Part shown: positions 8,051-16,877 of the stretch, one piece after another
Numbering within the stretch: position 1 is the first letter of the stretch
Layout: each line of letters begins with the position of its first letter
DNA from: Rikenella microfusus
Lineage (GTDB): Bacteria > Bacteroidota > Bacteroidia > Bacteroidales > VadinHA17
Assembly: GCA_020722575.1 (NCBI GenBank)
Contig: DYKN01000026.1
Span: 1 to 38,024 of the forward strand
Length of the DNA stretch: 38,024 nt
Direction of reading: 5' to 3'
Program-made: the position numbers and the translations under genes
Notes under the pieces: model-generated
Database searches by the model: none
Told to the model about the DNA's origin: nothing
The model's input: the letters and a program-made list of their open reading frames with translations, nothing else

Positions 8051-9715
8051 ATGTGTGGCATTATAGGTTTGTTTGATTTGAAGAGGAATCCTGAGGAGTT
8101 GAGGCCGAAGGTTCTTTCGATGGCAAAAAAGATCAGGCATCGTGGTCCGGATTGGTCTGGGATATACTGTAATGAGAAGGTTATTCTGGCTCATGAGCGG
8201 TTGACGATTGTAGATCCGGTCTCAGGGGCTCAACCTCTTAAAAGCAGTGATGGGAAGCTGGTTCTTTCGATAAACGGGGAAATTTACAATCATATGGAAT
8301 TACGGAAGAACCTGAAGCAACAGTACAGGTTTATGACAAGATCTGATTGTGAGATTATTCTTGCCTTATATAAGGAAAAGGGGGTATCATTCCTGAATGA
8401 CCTTAATGGAATTTTTGCTTTTGCTTTATATGATTCCGAGAAGGATGTATATATGATTGCCCGTGATCACATCGGGATTGTTCCTCTTTACAGAGGGTGG
8501 GACAGCAGCGGAACATTATATGTGGCGTCGGAGCTTAAGGCTCTTGAGGGGGTCTGTTCTCGCATTGAGGTATTCCCTCCGGGGCATTATTATTTAAGCA
8601 GTGAAGGTGTCGACAGGCGATGGTATAATCCTGAATGGCAGTCGTATGATGCTGTCAGGGACAATGTAAGTGATATTTCACAGCTGAGAAAGGCGCTTGA
8701 GGATGCAGTTCACCGGCAGCTTATGTCGGATGTACCTTATGGGGTACTGTTGTCGGGTGGTCTTGATTCATCCATCATTTCGGCACTGGCAAGGAAATTT
8801 GCTCCAAGGCGTGTAGAATCGCATGATATGATGGAAGCATGGTGGCCGCGCCTGCACTCTTTCTCGGTGGGGCTGAAAGGGTCACCTGACCTTGCAGCAG
8901 CAAGACGAGTTGCAGATCATATCGGTACAGTTCACCATGAAATCATTTTTACCATCCAGGAAGGACTTGATGCTATTTCGGATGTTATTTATCATATTGA
9001 AACATATGATGTTACAACAGTAAGGGCATCAACTCCCATGTATCTTCTTGCCAGGGTGATCAAATCAATGGGAGTGAAAATGGTTCTTACCGGGGAAGGT
9101 GCCGATGAAGTGTTCGGAGGATACCTCTACTTTCATAAAGCACCCGATGCAAAGTCATTTCATGAAGAGACTGTAAGAAAAATCAGTAAATTGCATCTTT
9201 ACGACTGTCTGAGGGCAAATAAATCTCTTGCAGCCTGGGGAGTTGAAGGACGTGTCCCTTTTCTTGACAGAGAATTTCTCGAGGTGGCAATGAAACTCAA
9301 TCCTGCCGATAAAATGCCAGGTAATGGAAGAATTGAAAAATGGATCCTGAGAAAAGCCTTTGAAGATCTACTTCCTGAAAGCGTTGTATGGCGACAGAAG
9401 GAACAGTTCTCCGACGGTGTGGGGTATAACTGGATAGACACTCTTAAGGAGATTGCTAACAGCAAAGTTACTGATGCACAGATGAAGGAAGCACCTATGA
9501 GGTTTCCTGTAAACCCTCCTCTTACCAAGGAAGAGTATCTTTACAGATCGATTTTCAGTGAATATTTTCCTTCAGACAGTGCTGCGGCAACTGTACCATC
9601 AGTACCTTCTGTTGCTTGTAGTACCCCGGAGGCTCTTGCATGGGATGCCTCATTCCGTAACCTTAATGAACCATCAGGAAGGGCTGTGAAAACAGTTCAC
9701 CAGAAAGGATATTGA
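8051..9715 (+). CDS. asnB: asparagine synthase B, glutamine-hydrolysing
   Basis: A 554-aa enzyme making asparagine from aspartate, ATP and glutamine in the cytoplasm. It begins MCGIIG, so Cys2 becomes the N-terminal nucleophile of the class II glutaminase domain (about 2-205, with RHRGPDWSG and SINGEIYN motifs). The synthetase domain carries the ATP pyrophosphatase loop SGGLDSS starting at S235, then TGEGADEVFGGY and VEGRVPFLDREF. Length and the C-terminal VPSVPSVACSTP tail match the enteric AsnB form. It is transcribed alone, with a putative promoter in the AT-rich leader and a strong terminator right after the stop codon. Low-copy regulation by asparagine is common for the family, but nothing here shows it. 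Confidence 0.97.
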   Translation: MCGIIGLFDLKRNPEELRPKVLSMAKKIRHRGPDWSGIYCNEKVILAHERLTIVDPVSGAQPLKSSDGKLVLSINGEIYNHMELRKNLKQQYRFMTRSDCEIILALYKEKGVSFLNDLNGIFAFALYDSEKDVYMIARDHIGIVPLYRGWDSSGTLYVASELKALEGVCSRIEVFPPGHYYLSSEGVDRRWYNPEWQSYDAVRDNVSDISQLRKALEDAVHRQLMSDVPYGVLLSGGLDSSIISALARKFAPRRVESHDMMEAWWPRLHSFSVGLKGSPDLAAARRVADHIGTVHHEIIFTIQEGLDAISDVIYHIETYDVTTVRASTPMYLLARVIKSMGVKMVLTGEGADEVFGGYLYFHKAPDAKSFHEETVRKISKLHLYDCLRANKSLAAWGVEGRVPFLDREFLEVAMKLNPADKMPGNGRIEKWILRKAFEDLLPESVVWRQKEQFSDGVGYNWIDTLKEIANSKVTDAQMKEAPMRFPVNPPLTKEEYLYRSIFSEYFPSDSAAATVPSVPSVACSTPEALAWDASFRNLNEPSGRAVKTVHQKGY

Positions 9716-9720
9716 TAAAA

Positions 9721-9747
9721 AAGAGCGGCTATTGCCGCTCTTTTTTT
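9721..9747. terminator. bidirectional intrinsic terminator
   Basis: AAGAGCGGC (9721-9729), loop TATT, GCCGCTCTT (9734-9742), then a T run; an A run lies just before the stem, so it can serve both strands. It sits between the convergent ends of asnB and the small secreted protein gene, five bases after the asnB stop. Confidence 0.9.
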
Positions 9748-9773
9748 AACTGTCAGATGTAATCACAAAATTT

Positions 9774-10280
9774 TTACTTTTTGTCATAGACCCTTTTTAT
9801 TGTAACTTCTCCATTGGGAGTGGACATTGTAGTGGAGATTGTCAGGCTGTTGGGAGCAGTAAGTGTCCATGTCTCTTTGGTGGTCATGGTCCGGTCATTG
9901 AATGTGCGTGAAGTGGTTATAGTAAGACTTTTACCATCGGCCGACCATGTTGCGACTGATTTACTTTCACCTCTTCCGCCCATTCCGGTGTTTACTGTTT
10001 CTTTACCTGTGAGGTCGTACTTCATTGTCATTGTTACAGTCTGTCCGTCCTGAGTTGTTCTTGTTCTTTCAACAGTGAGAGTATTGCCTTCTTGTCTGGC
10101 TACAATGTCACCTCCGCCAAACCCGGCACGTTGACCGCCTCCCTGGGGCTGGTCACTTTTCGAAGCATTGAATACCCAACTGCCCGAAAAATTTGCCTTT
10201 GCCTGGGCATTTACTGTTGCAGGTACTATGAATCCAATAATAACTGCGAACGCAAGAATTCCCAAAATTTTCGTTTTCAT
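9774..10280 (-). CDS. small secreted protein, lipocalin-like beta fold suspected
   Basis: A 168-aa protein with a clear signal peptide (hydrophobic to about residue 22, cleavage near VNAQA). The mature part opens with FSGSWVFNASKSD, has a Gly-rich stretch (QGGGQRAGFGGG), then alternating polar and hydrophobic strands (NTLTVERT, TVTMTMKYDL, SLTITTSRTF, NSLTISTTMS). The pattern suggests a small all-beta barrel of the kind seen in secreted proteins with a GSW-N-x-x-KS start. No catalytic residues and no cysteine are visible. No function can be assigned. It diverges from the membrane fusion protein gene and shares a terminator with asnB. Confidence 0.82.
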   Translation of the reverse strand: MKTKILGILAFAVIIGFIVPATVNAQAKANFSGSWVFNASKSDQPQGGGQRAGFGGGDIVARQEGNTLTVERTRTTQDGQTVTMTMKYDLTGKETVNTGMGGRGESKSVATWSADGKSLTITTSRTFNDRTMTTKETWTLTAPNSLTISTTMSTPNGEVTIKRVYDKK

Positions 10281-10325
10281 AAAATTTTAATTTTAATGTT
10301 TAACCAAAATAATTAGACAATTAAT

Positions 10326-10333
10326 CAAAGGTA
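10326..10333 (-). promoter_or_regulatory. putative -7 box of the small secreted protein gene
   Basis: On the minus strand this reads TACCTTTG, matching TAnnTTTG, 45 bases before the start codon at 10280. No clear -33 TTG at the usual spacing. Confidence 0.35.
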
Positions 10334-10484
10334 TTTATTCCATTTTTACATTATTCTTCTTTAACAATTTTTAATAAATGATTTATTATGACTCATTTAA
10401 TTACCAGAAGAAAAATTTCCCTTTTTTAACCTGTTAATAATAGTTAAAATCAGATAGTTCTCGGATTTTTACAAACAATTTGAA

Positions 10485-10492
10485 TAACTTTG
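10485..10492 (+). promoter_or_regulatory. putative -7 box of the membrane fusion protein gene
   Basis: TAACTTTG, a full match to TAnnTTTG, 27 bases before the start codon at 10520. The same octamer precedes the gene at 16878. Confidence 0.4.
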
Positions 10493-10519
10493 TATATTAA
10501 TTAAACGGTGTAGTAAATA

Positions 10520-11974
10520 ATGAAAAAATCGCTGATAATTACAGGTTTAATAGCCCTGGGACTCGTACTTTTGTTAATGGTTTTGAATTATCTTTCCTAT
10601 ACGAAGAAACATTCTTATTGGTTTACTGAGGCAAAGAATGGAGGATTAGAGATTGCAGTTACGGTTACCGGGGAAATAGTTGCTGAAAATTCGGTTGATG
10701 TACTTGCTCCAAGTGTTGTCCGTGAAGAAGATAATCAACAGCAACAACAATCCCAGCAACAAGGTCAGAGGCAATATGATCGTAGTCAGAGTAGAGGTCA
10801 GGGTGGAGGAACATATATTGCTGGACTTACAGGAGGTTCTTCAAGAAGTGGATCGGTATTCATGATGCAGCAGGGTTCGTCGAGAAGCGGCTCAGAAATA
10901 AGGCTGGCCCCTCTCAGAATAACAGACCTTATTCCGGAAGGAACGATTGTAAAAAAAGGAGATTATATCGGTCAGCTTGACAGAACAGAATACAGCAATA
11001 CTTTAAAAACCTATCAGGAGGATCTTGCAACACTCAAAGACAGGTTGCAACTCCGGATTCTGGATAGCGCTGTGCTTCTGAGCGGTTTGCGAGATGATAT
11101 AAAAAACCAGATATTTCTTATCAGCGAAGCCGAGATGAAATTCCGGAACTCAAAATATGAAGCACCTGATATACTTAGAAAAGCTGAAATCAATCTCGAA
11201 AAAGCAAGAATGCTCCTCGACCAGAAACAGAGATCCTATGTTCTCCGACAGGCTCAAACTCATCAAAGTATACTTAACCTGCAGTTTCAGATAGAACAAC
11301 TTGAGGGAACTATAGAGCGACTTGAAGAACTGTTGAGTGAATTCACCATAAGGGCACCAATCGATGGAATGGTGATTTATAAAAAAGATCCCCTAAGTAA
11401 CAAAAGAAAGGTGGGCTCAATGGTTACTCCCTTCGACAGAGTTGTAGCCACTATCCCTGATCTTTCTTCATTGCAGTCGAAAGTCTATATCTCTGAAGTT
11501 GATATAAGTAAAATTGATGTAGGTCTGCCGGTAGAGATTACTCTTGATGCTTTCCCGGGGAAAGCCCTTAAAGGGACGGTTGAGAAGATTGCAAATATCG
11601 GAGAGACATTGCCTAATAGCGACTCAAAAGTATATGAAGCCATTATCAGGATTGAAGGTACCGACCCGGATCTGAGGCCAACTATGACAACCACAAATAA
11701 AATCATTGTTAAAACTATTGAGAACACTGTTTACATTCCTGTGGAATGCCTTCATTCGACACCTGACAGCATACCGTTTGTTTACACAAGAAGCGGATTA
11801 AAACAGATTGTGATACCTGGTGATTTTAATGATAAAATGGTTGAAATCAGAAAGGGATTAAAGCCGGGGACAAAAGTGTATTTAATTGAGCCGGAGCGGC
11901 CTGAAAGCTTCCGTCTTGCAGGAAAAAATCTTATTACTGAGATCAGGGAAATAAACAGGGCAAAATACCAGTAA
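10520..11974 (+). CDS. HlyD/MacA-like membrane fusion (periplasmic adaptor) protein
   Basis: A 484-aa adaptor anchored by one N-terminal span (about 4-26). Residues 40-65 (LEIAVTVTGEIVAENSVDVLAP) form the first half of a lipoyl-like domain. A coiled-coil hairpin follows (about 155-280), then the second lipoyl half (FTIRAPIDGMVIYKK) and a beta-barrel region (SSLQSKVYISEVDISKIDVG). Such proteins bridge an inner-membrane ABC or RND pump to an outer-membrane channel. Unusually, residues 68-127 are a Gln-rich then Ser/Gly-rich insertion containing SSRSGS twice, placed where the lipoyl domain leads into the hairpin. No pump or TolC-like gene is adjacent, so its partner must lie elsewhere. Single gene with a putative promoter box close upstream. 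Confidence 0.85.
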   Translation: MKKSLIITGLIALGLVLLLMVLNYLSYTKKHSYWFTEAKNGGLEIAVTVTGEIVAENSVDVLAPSVVREEDNQQQQQSQQQGQRQYDRSQSRGQGGGTYIAGLTGGSSRSGSVFMMQQGSSRSGSEIRLAPLRITDLIPEGTIVKKGDYIGQLDRTEYSNTLKTYQEDLATLKDRLQLRILDSAVLLSGLRDDIKNQIFLISEAEMKFRNSKYEAPDILRKAEINLEKARMLLDQKQRSYVLRQAQTHQSILNLQFQIEQLEGTIERLEELLSEFTIRAPIDGMVIYKKDPLSNKRKVGSMVTPFDRVVATIPDLSSLQSKVYISEVDISKIDVGLPVEITLDAFPGKALKGTVEKIANIGETLPNSDSKVYEAIIRIEGTDPDLRPTMTTTNKIIVKTIENTVYIPVECLHSTPDSIPFVYTRSGLKQIVIPGDFNDKMVEIRKGLKPGTKVYLIEPERPESFRLAGKNLITEIREINRAKYQ

Positions 11975-12070
11975 GATATTTTATTTCTTGATTTTCACCA
12001 ATCAGTGACTAAATAGATAAAAAACACATAGTGCAAAATACCCCGTATATTTATTTTTCCAATAAGAATA

Positions 12071-14230
12071 TTACTGGATTTTATTAAGAGCTTCAAGCAC
12101 TCTGGTTGGATTAAGGGGAACTCTGTAAACTCTTGCCCCTGTTGCATCGAACAGGGCATTGGCTATAGCGGCACCGACAGCAATTATTGGAGGTTCGCCT
12201 CCGCCCTGAGGGGCCTTATCTTTTCTGTCAAGAATCACACATTCAATTTCAGGGACCCACGAGAACTTCGGAATTTTATAAGTGTCGAAGTTGAGTGTAT
12301 TAATTTTCCCGCCTTCGAACAGTACCTCTTCGGCGAGAGCATATCCGAGTCCCATTGTAAGGCAGCCTTCCATTTGAATTAGAGCACCCTGTGGGTTTAC
12401 GCAAAGGCCCATATCCTGAGCACAGACAAGCTTTACCACTGTAATCTTCCCTGTTGTTCTATCCACTTTTATTTCAGCAAATGTTGCCTGCCATGTTCCG
12501 GCATCAAAGCCGCATGCCATACCTATTCCTCTGCCTGACGGCAATATTCCAGGTTTATAACCGAACTTATCAGCTGCAGCTTTAAGACAATCAATCACAT
12601 TCTGGTTTTTCAGGTTCTTAAGTCTGAATTCAAGCGGATCAATGCCTGCTTTTGTGGCCATGATGTCTATCTGACTTTCTCTTGCAAAGGTGTTTGTATT
12701 ATTATTAGGGGCACGCCATGGGCCTGTTGCAAACGGATGCACAGGAGGTGCATTTCTCCCCCTGCTATAACTGGTAATCTTAGTATGTGGAATGTCGTAA
12801 ATGGGTTCAGTACCTCTTGTTCCCGCCATCCAGACATGATAATCCCAGAATTTTATATTACCCTCCCGGTCAGTTCCTGATGCTACCTTAACCACTGCTG
12901 CTGAATGGAAATTATCGAAAAAAAACTCTTCTTCTCTTGTCCAGACAACTTTAACAGGCTTCCCTGTTGCCCTTGCGAGTCGCGCTGCTTCAATACCCTG
13001 AGTGTATAAAGATTTGCCACCGAAGCCGCCCCCAACAAAAGGAACAATGACGCGAATATTGTCGCGGGGTATTTTGAGTTCCCTAACAAGGCCGTCCTGA
13101 AGCCCGAATGGTGTCTGGGTAGAAGCCCATACAGTGAGCTTATCCCCTTCGAAATGAGCCAGAGCAGTGTGTGTTTCAATGGGAGCATGAGCAAGATAAA
13201 CATCATGGAACTCAGATTCAAAGATTTCAGCCGATTCCTTTTTACCTTCCGCAATGTCACCCTTAACATTTGAAACATTCTGTGCAGTCTCGGCTTTAAG
13301 CATCCATTCAAAGATGGTTCTGTCATTAACGGGCATTTCATTGAAATCCCATACAGCCTCAATTTTAACAATTGCTTCATCAACCCTGTCATGATCTTCG
13401 CCTACAACTGCTATCAGATCTTCATCGCGTACAACTTTTACTCCCTCAACCTTTTCTGCAGGGGCTGTGTTTACTGATCTTAGCTTTGCGCCATGAGAAG
13501 GTGGCCTGAGCAGACGTGCATAAACCATTCCTGGAAGTTTAATATCTCCTGTATATTTTGCCTCACCTTTGACTTTTGCCAGTGAGTCAGCTCTTTTATA
13601 AGGCAAACCAACATATGTGAATTTTGTATGATTTTCAACTGCAGGTTTTTGCTCCATGTACCTTTCAATCTTTTTCCCTTTTGTGAGCTCTCCGTATGTC
13701 ACTTTGCTTGAAGGTTTATCTGTTATGAAAATAATTCCGTTTTCGGCTGTAAGACTTGAAACAGGCACTCTGAGACGTTCGGATGCCAGTTCCATCAATA
13801 CACCACGAGCTTCGGCCAGTGCTTGCCGCATTGCCGGCCCAAAACTTCTTGTGGTCAGTGAGCCCCAGGTACCCTGATCATATGGACATAAAGCCGTATC
13901 ACCCATGATTATCTTTACTTTTTCGAGAGATACATTAAGCTCATCAGCCGCCATAACAGGCAATGAGGTTATTATACCCTGTCCCATTTCAATCTTACCA
14001 GTAAAACAGGTTACTGTACCATCTTCAGCAATATGGACAAAAGCATTGAAGTCTTTAGGAAGTGAACGGGCCTGCTCAGCCGGCATGGTAGCAATTTCGC
14101 TGAAATCCCATGGTGAGAAAAACACTATGATTCCTCCTCCGAGAAGCCGGAAAAAATCTCGTCTCCTTATTTCACTACCGGTTTTTCCTGCGGTAGCAGT
14201 TTCTGTTTGATTTATGCTTGTCTTTTTCAT
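12071..14230 (-). CDS. Tat-exported molybdopterin-binding subunit of a molybdenum hydroxylase (IorB-like)
   Basis: Large subunit (719 aa) of a xanthine dehydrogenase-family hydroxylase. The N-terminus carries a twin-arginine signal, RRRDFFRLLGGG followed by a hydrophobic stretch, so the folded holoenzyme is probably exported. Molybdopterin-domain motifs seen include GKIEMGQGI, PFVGGGFGGKS, RAPNNNTNTFA and, near the C-terminus, GGGEPP with E679 fitting the catalytic glutamate. The Tat signal and partner layout resemble isoquinoline 1-oxidoreductase beta subunits more than cytosolic xanthine dehydrogenase. The substrate cannot be named; a purine, N-heterocycle or aldehyde are possible. It is the last gene of a four-gene operon, two bases after the 2Fe-2S subunit. 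No FAD subunit is present, so electrons probably pass to a periplasmic acceptor. Confidence 0.92.
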   Translation of the reverse strand: MKKTSINQTETATAGKTGSEIRRRDFFRLLGGGIIVFFSPWDFSEIATMPAEQARSLPKDFNAFVHIAEDGTVTCFTGKIEMGQGIITSLPVMAADELNVSLEKVKIIMGDTALCPYDQGTWGSLTTRSFGPAMRQALAEARGVLMELASERLRVPVSSLTAENGIIFITDKPSSKVTYGELTKGKKIERYMEQKPAVENHTKFTYVGLPYKRADSLAKVKGEAKYTGDIKLPGMVYARLLRPPSHGAKLRSVNTAPAEKVEGVKVVRDEDLIAVVGEDHDRVDEAIVKIEAVWDFNEMPVNDRTIFEWMLKAETAQNVSNVKGDIAEGKKESAEIFESEFHDVYLAHAPIETHTALAHFEGDKLTVWASTQTPFGLQDGLVRELKIPRDNIRVIVPFVGGGFGGKSLYTQGIEAARLARATGKPVKVVWTREEEFFFDNFHSAAVVKVASGTDREGNIKFWDYHVWMAGTRGTEPIYDIPHTKITSYSRGRNAPPVHPFATGPWRAPNNNTNTFARESQIDIMATKAGIDPLEFRLKNLKNQNVIDCLKAAADKFGYKPGILPSGRGIGMACGFDAGTWQATFAEIKVDRTTGKITVVKLVCAQDMGLCVNPQGALIQMEGCLTMGLGYALAEEVLFEGGKINTLNFDTYKIPKFSWVPEIECVILDRKDKAPQGGGEPPIIAVGAAIANALFDATGARVYRVPLNPTRVLEALNKIQ

Positions 14231-14232
14231 GG

Positions 14233-14709
14233 CTACATCCTTCCATACATTTTAACAGATGCTTCTTCAATTGCTTTAACAATACGTATATGAGCACCAC
14301 ACCTGCAAAGATTGTCATCCATTGCCTCTATTATTTCTTTTCTGGTAGGACGATGATTACGCTGCAGAAGGGCATATGCATTAAGTATCATTCCCGGTGT
14401 ACAGAACCCGCATTGCAGGGCGTCGTTGTCAACAAAAGCCTGCTGAAGGGGGTGAAGATTTCCGTTTACCGATAACCCTTCAATCGTTACTACATTCTTG
14501 CCTTCCACGTCTTCAAAAGGAACCTGACATGAACGTATTGCTTCGTTATCGATAAGAACAGTACAGGCACCGCAAAAACCTGTACCGCAACCAAATTTGG
14601 TTCCGGTAAGTCCTAAATGATCTCTCAATACCCATAACAGGGTGCGTGAGGGATCAATTCTGACCACAGTCTTTTTTCCGTTCAGGGTGAAAGTAATTTC
14701 TTTTTCCAT
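14233..14709 (-). CDS. 2Fe-2S subunit of the molybdenum hydroxylase (IorA/CoxS-like)
   Basis: A 158-aa electron-transfer subunit with two [2Fe-2S] sites. C41, C46, C49 and C61 form the plant-ferredoxin-type cluster (CGTGFCGACTVLI). C100, C103, C135 and C137 form the second, helical cluster (CGFCTPGM and CRCGAH). All eight ligands are kept and the length is typical. It has no signal peptide of its own, so it is presumably co-exported with the Tat-tagged large subunit as a preformed complex. It lies two bases upstream of the large subunit and six downstream of the nucleotidyltransferase. Confidence 0.96.
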   Translation of the reverse strand: MEKEITFTLNGKKTVVRIDPSRTLLWVLRDHLGLTGTKFGCGTGFCGACTVLIDNEAIRSCQVPFEDVEGKNVVTIEGLSVNGNLHPLQQAFVDNDALQCGFCTPGMILNAYALLQRNHRPTRKEIIEAMDDNLCRCGAHIRIVKAIEEASVKMYGRM

Positions 14710-14715
14710 CGTTTT

Positions 14716-15336
14716 TCAGATTTTATTAACGGCATCATTATAATCTTCTATTGTATCAATGTCAATAAAAATACCTTCATCATCGGTTTCAAGCTCAAAC
14801 ACGTCATCTCTGAATCTATCAATAAGAAACCGCAACCCTTTGTTACTGTCCAGTAATTCGATTTCTGAAAAGTATTTTTTACCTGTTAGCAAAGGATGTC
14901 CTCTTCTACCTTTATATACAGGAATTATAATTCCTTTTTGTGTCTCCCTGAGTGAAAGAATCATGATATTGATTAAATATCCGGAAATAAAAGGATAGTC
15001 ACCCGGTATGATTATTGCAGCTTCAGTATCTTCTGGAAGCGACCTGATTCCGCAGATTACCGAAGAAAGCATACCCTCTTCATATTTGTCGTTGTACACA
15101 ATGTTGACCGGGAGCTTTTCTATTACATTTTGAATTTGAAACCTGTGAGCACCGAGTACTACAGTAATACTTTTAACATCAGAGTTCAGTGTGTGTTCAA
15201 TAACTTTTTCAATAAGTGTTTTTTCCCCAAATTTGAGAAGCATTTTTGGAGATACAGTTCTTGATGAATTTCCGGCAGCCAGAATTATTGCCCTAACAAC
15301 AGGGAGGTTTATGTCAGATTTAACATTTCTTTCCAT
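14716..15336 (-). CDS. MobA/MocA-like molybdenum cofactor nucleotidyltransferase
   Basis: A 206-aa nucleotidyltransferase. The signature IILAAGNSSR followed by SPKMLLKFGE fits the LAAGxSxR-x-x-PK nucleotide-binding start of the MobA/MocA family, and IIPGDYPFIS resembles the metal-binding GD-P motif. In hydroxylase operons such enzymes usually attach CMP (MocA) or GMP (MobA) to molybdopterin. The context favours the cytosine dinucleotide form, but sequence alone does not decide it. I start it at the ATG giving MERNVKSD; a TTG sixteen codons upstream would add a stretch of no clear function. Second gene of the operon. Confidence 0.85.
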   Translation of the reverse strand: MERNVKSDINLPVVRAIILAAGNSSRTVSPKMLLKFGEKTLIEKVIEHTLNSDVKSITVVLGAHRFQIQNVIEKLPVNIVYNDKYEEGMLSSVICGIRSLPEDTEAAIIIPGDYPFISGYLINIMILSLRETQKGIIIPVYKGRRGHPLLTGKKYFSEIELLDSNKGLRFLIDRFRDDVFELETDDEGIFIDIDTIEDYNDAVNKI

Positions 15337-15439
15337 TGCCAGAATTTTTCCAGCCGGAGGGTATAATACTCCAGCTAAAATCAAAAATAAAAAAAATCTG
15401 ATGTATTTTAAATAAATGATAATTATAATTTAATGAAGT

Positions 15440-16507
15440 TTAAGTTCTGGTACTGTTTTTAACAAAAACCAGTTCTGCAGCAATGCTTACAGCAATTTCT
15501 TCAACTGTTTTTGAGTTTATACTGATTCCAATCGGTGCATGAATTTCAGCCCACTGTTCTGGGGTTGCCCAGCCGTTGTTTAGAAAATCTCTCTTTATCT
15601 TTTCTGTTTTTGATTTGCTACCTATCATGCCAATATATGCGGCCCTGCTTCCTATACATGCTTTCAGGGCGGTGGCGTCACTGGCATGCCCGCGTGTGAC
15701 AATGACAATATAAGTGCTTGGATCCTTTGAAATGCCGGCAAGTGCCCGACCAATGTCATTAACAATTATTTCGTCTGCATCCCGCAGATTCTCTTCATTC
15801 GCATATTCTGCCCGGTCGTCAATTACTGTGACTTCGAAACCAAGGAATTTACCAAGGTGGCTCAGCGCCTTTCCAATATGACCAGCACCCGCAATAACCA
15901 GACGAGGCGGGGGGAAAACTGCCTCAAGTAAAACTGTTGCCTTCCTGCCATCAGGAAGAAATCCCGGAGAAAACGCTTTAAAGACAGACTTGCCTTCACT
16001 TGAAAAAATAATTCTGGCTTCGTTTGCAACTTCTTCACCAAATGGCAAATTTTTATAATCAATAAAATCACTGGAAAGAATATATCTTTCAATGTCAACT
16101 GAGTCTTTGTTTCGATAATATAGCACTGAAACAACAATAACAGGGGTACGAGATAGTGCATACTCTTTAATTTTTTTAAGCACTTGCTTTTCAGAGAATA
16201 ATGAAACATCTGCAAGGATTTCAGTTCTGCCGCCGCATATAGCACCTTCAGGATTACCTGTTTGGTTATCGAGGTTGAAACTGTATATGCGGGAGGAAGT
16301 GCAGGGCCATGATTCAATAATTGATCTCCTGATTCTCTCTTCAACAATTCCTCCGCCAATGGTTCCATATTCAAGACCTGCGGATGTGAAAACTGCCGAA
16401 CACCCTAATTTTCCGGGTGCCGATCCTTCCGAAAATATTACGGTTGCTTTTACAAACTGCTTTTGTGACAGCGCAGTCCGGGCAATATATCTGTAAATAT
16501 TTTCCAT
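15440..16507 (-). CDS. XdhC/CoxI family molybdenum hydroxylase maturation factor
   Basis: A 355-aa protein with an N-terminal XdhC_CoxI domain (GTIGGGIVEERI, CGGRTEILAD) and a C-terminal Rossmann domain (LVIAGAGHIGKAL with a strand ending VTVIDDR, later GMIGSKSKTEKI). Family members bind and sulfurate the molybdenum cofactor and insert it into a specific partner hydroxylase. Here the partner is evidently the enzyme encoded downstream. It is the first gene of the operon, 103 bases before the nucleotidyltransferase ATG. No promoter box was identified confidently upstream. Confidence 0.92.
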   Translation of the reverse strand: MENIYRYIARTALSQKQFVKATVIFSEGSAPGKLGCSAVFTSAGLEYGTIGGGIVEERIRRSIIESWPCTSSRIYSFNLDNQTGNPEGAICGGRTEILADVSLFSEKQVLKKIKEYALSRTPVIVVSVLYYRNKDSVDIERYILSSDFIDYKNLPFGEEVANEARIIFSSEGKSVFKAFSPGFLPDGRKATVLLEAVFPPPRLVIAGAGHIGKALSHLGKFLGFEVTVIDDRAEYANEENLRDADEIIVNDIGRALAGISKDPSTYIVIVTRGHASDATALKACIGSRAAYIGMIGSKSKTEKIKRDFLNNGWATPEQWAEIHAPIGISINSKTVEEIAVSIAAELVFVKNSTRT

Positions 16508-16877
16508 TTCAATATGAAAGTTTTCAAAAATAAAGAGTTATTTTTTATTCTTACCTGTTTTCTGACTATTAATAGACTTATAAATATAGCTTTTTTGAAA
16601 AATTTGGGCTGCTGAATAATTTATATTTCTGCCTTGAACGCAAATGTACTAAGTGCTGATAAAACCATGGGGAAGCAAAATTTTCACACAGTTTAAGGTT
16701 GTTATTAATTTTTTCAAAAGCAGAAAACACTTCCGCTAATTTTTTGATCAGGAAAAACTGATTAATTATTTTCCTAAAATCGTTCTTTTTTGATATAAAT
16801 AGTGTGGATTTTCCTATTTTATCTCAATAAATATTTTTAACTTTGATAAAAGGATTAACTATAACTTAATCATTGCC
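16508..16877. other. divergent intergenic region
   Basis: A 370-base gap between xdhC (minus) and the secreted repeat protein gene (plus). No gene, strong inverted repeat or RNA motif was recognised. It holds one clear TAnnTTTG box at 16838. Confidence 0.6.
16838..16845 (+). promoter_or_regulatory. putative -7 box of the secreted repeat protein gene
   Basis: TAACTTTG, matching TAnnTTTG, 32 bases before the start codon at 16878. Identical to the octamer before the membrane fusion protein gene. Confidence 0.4.
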
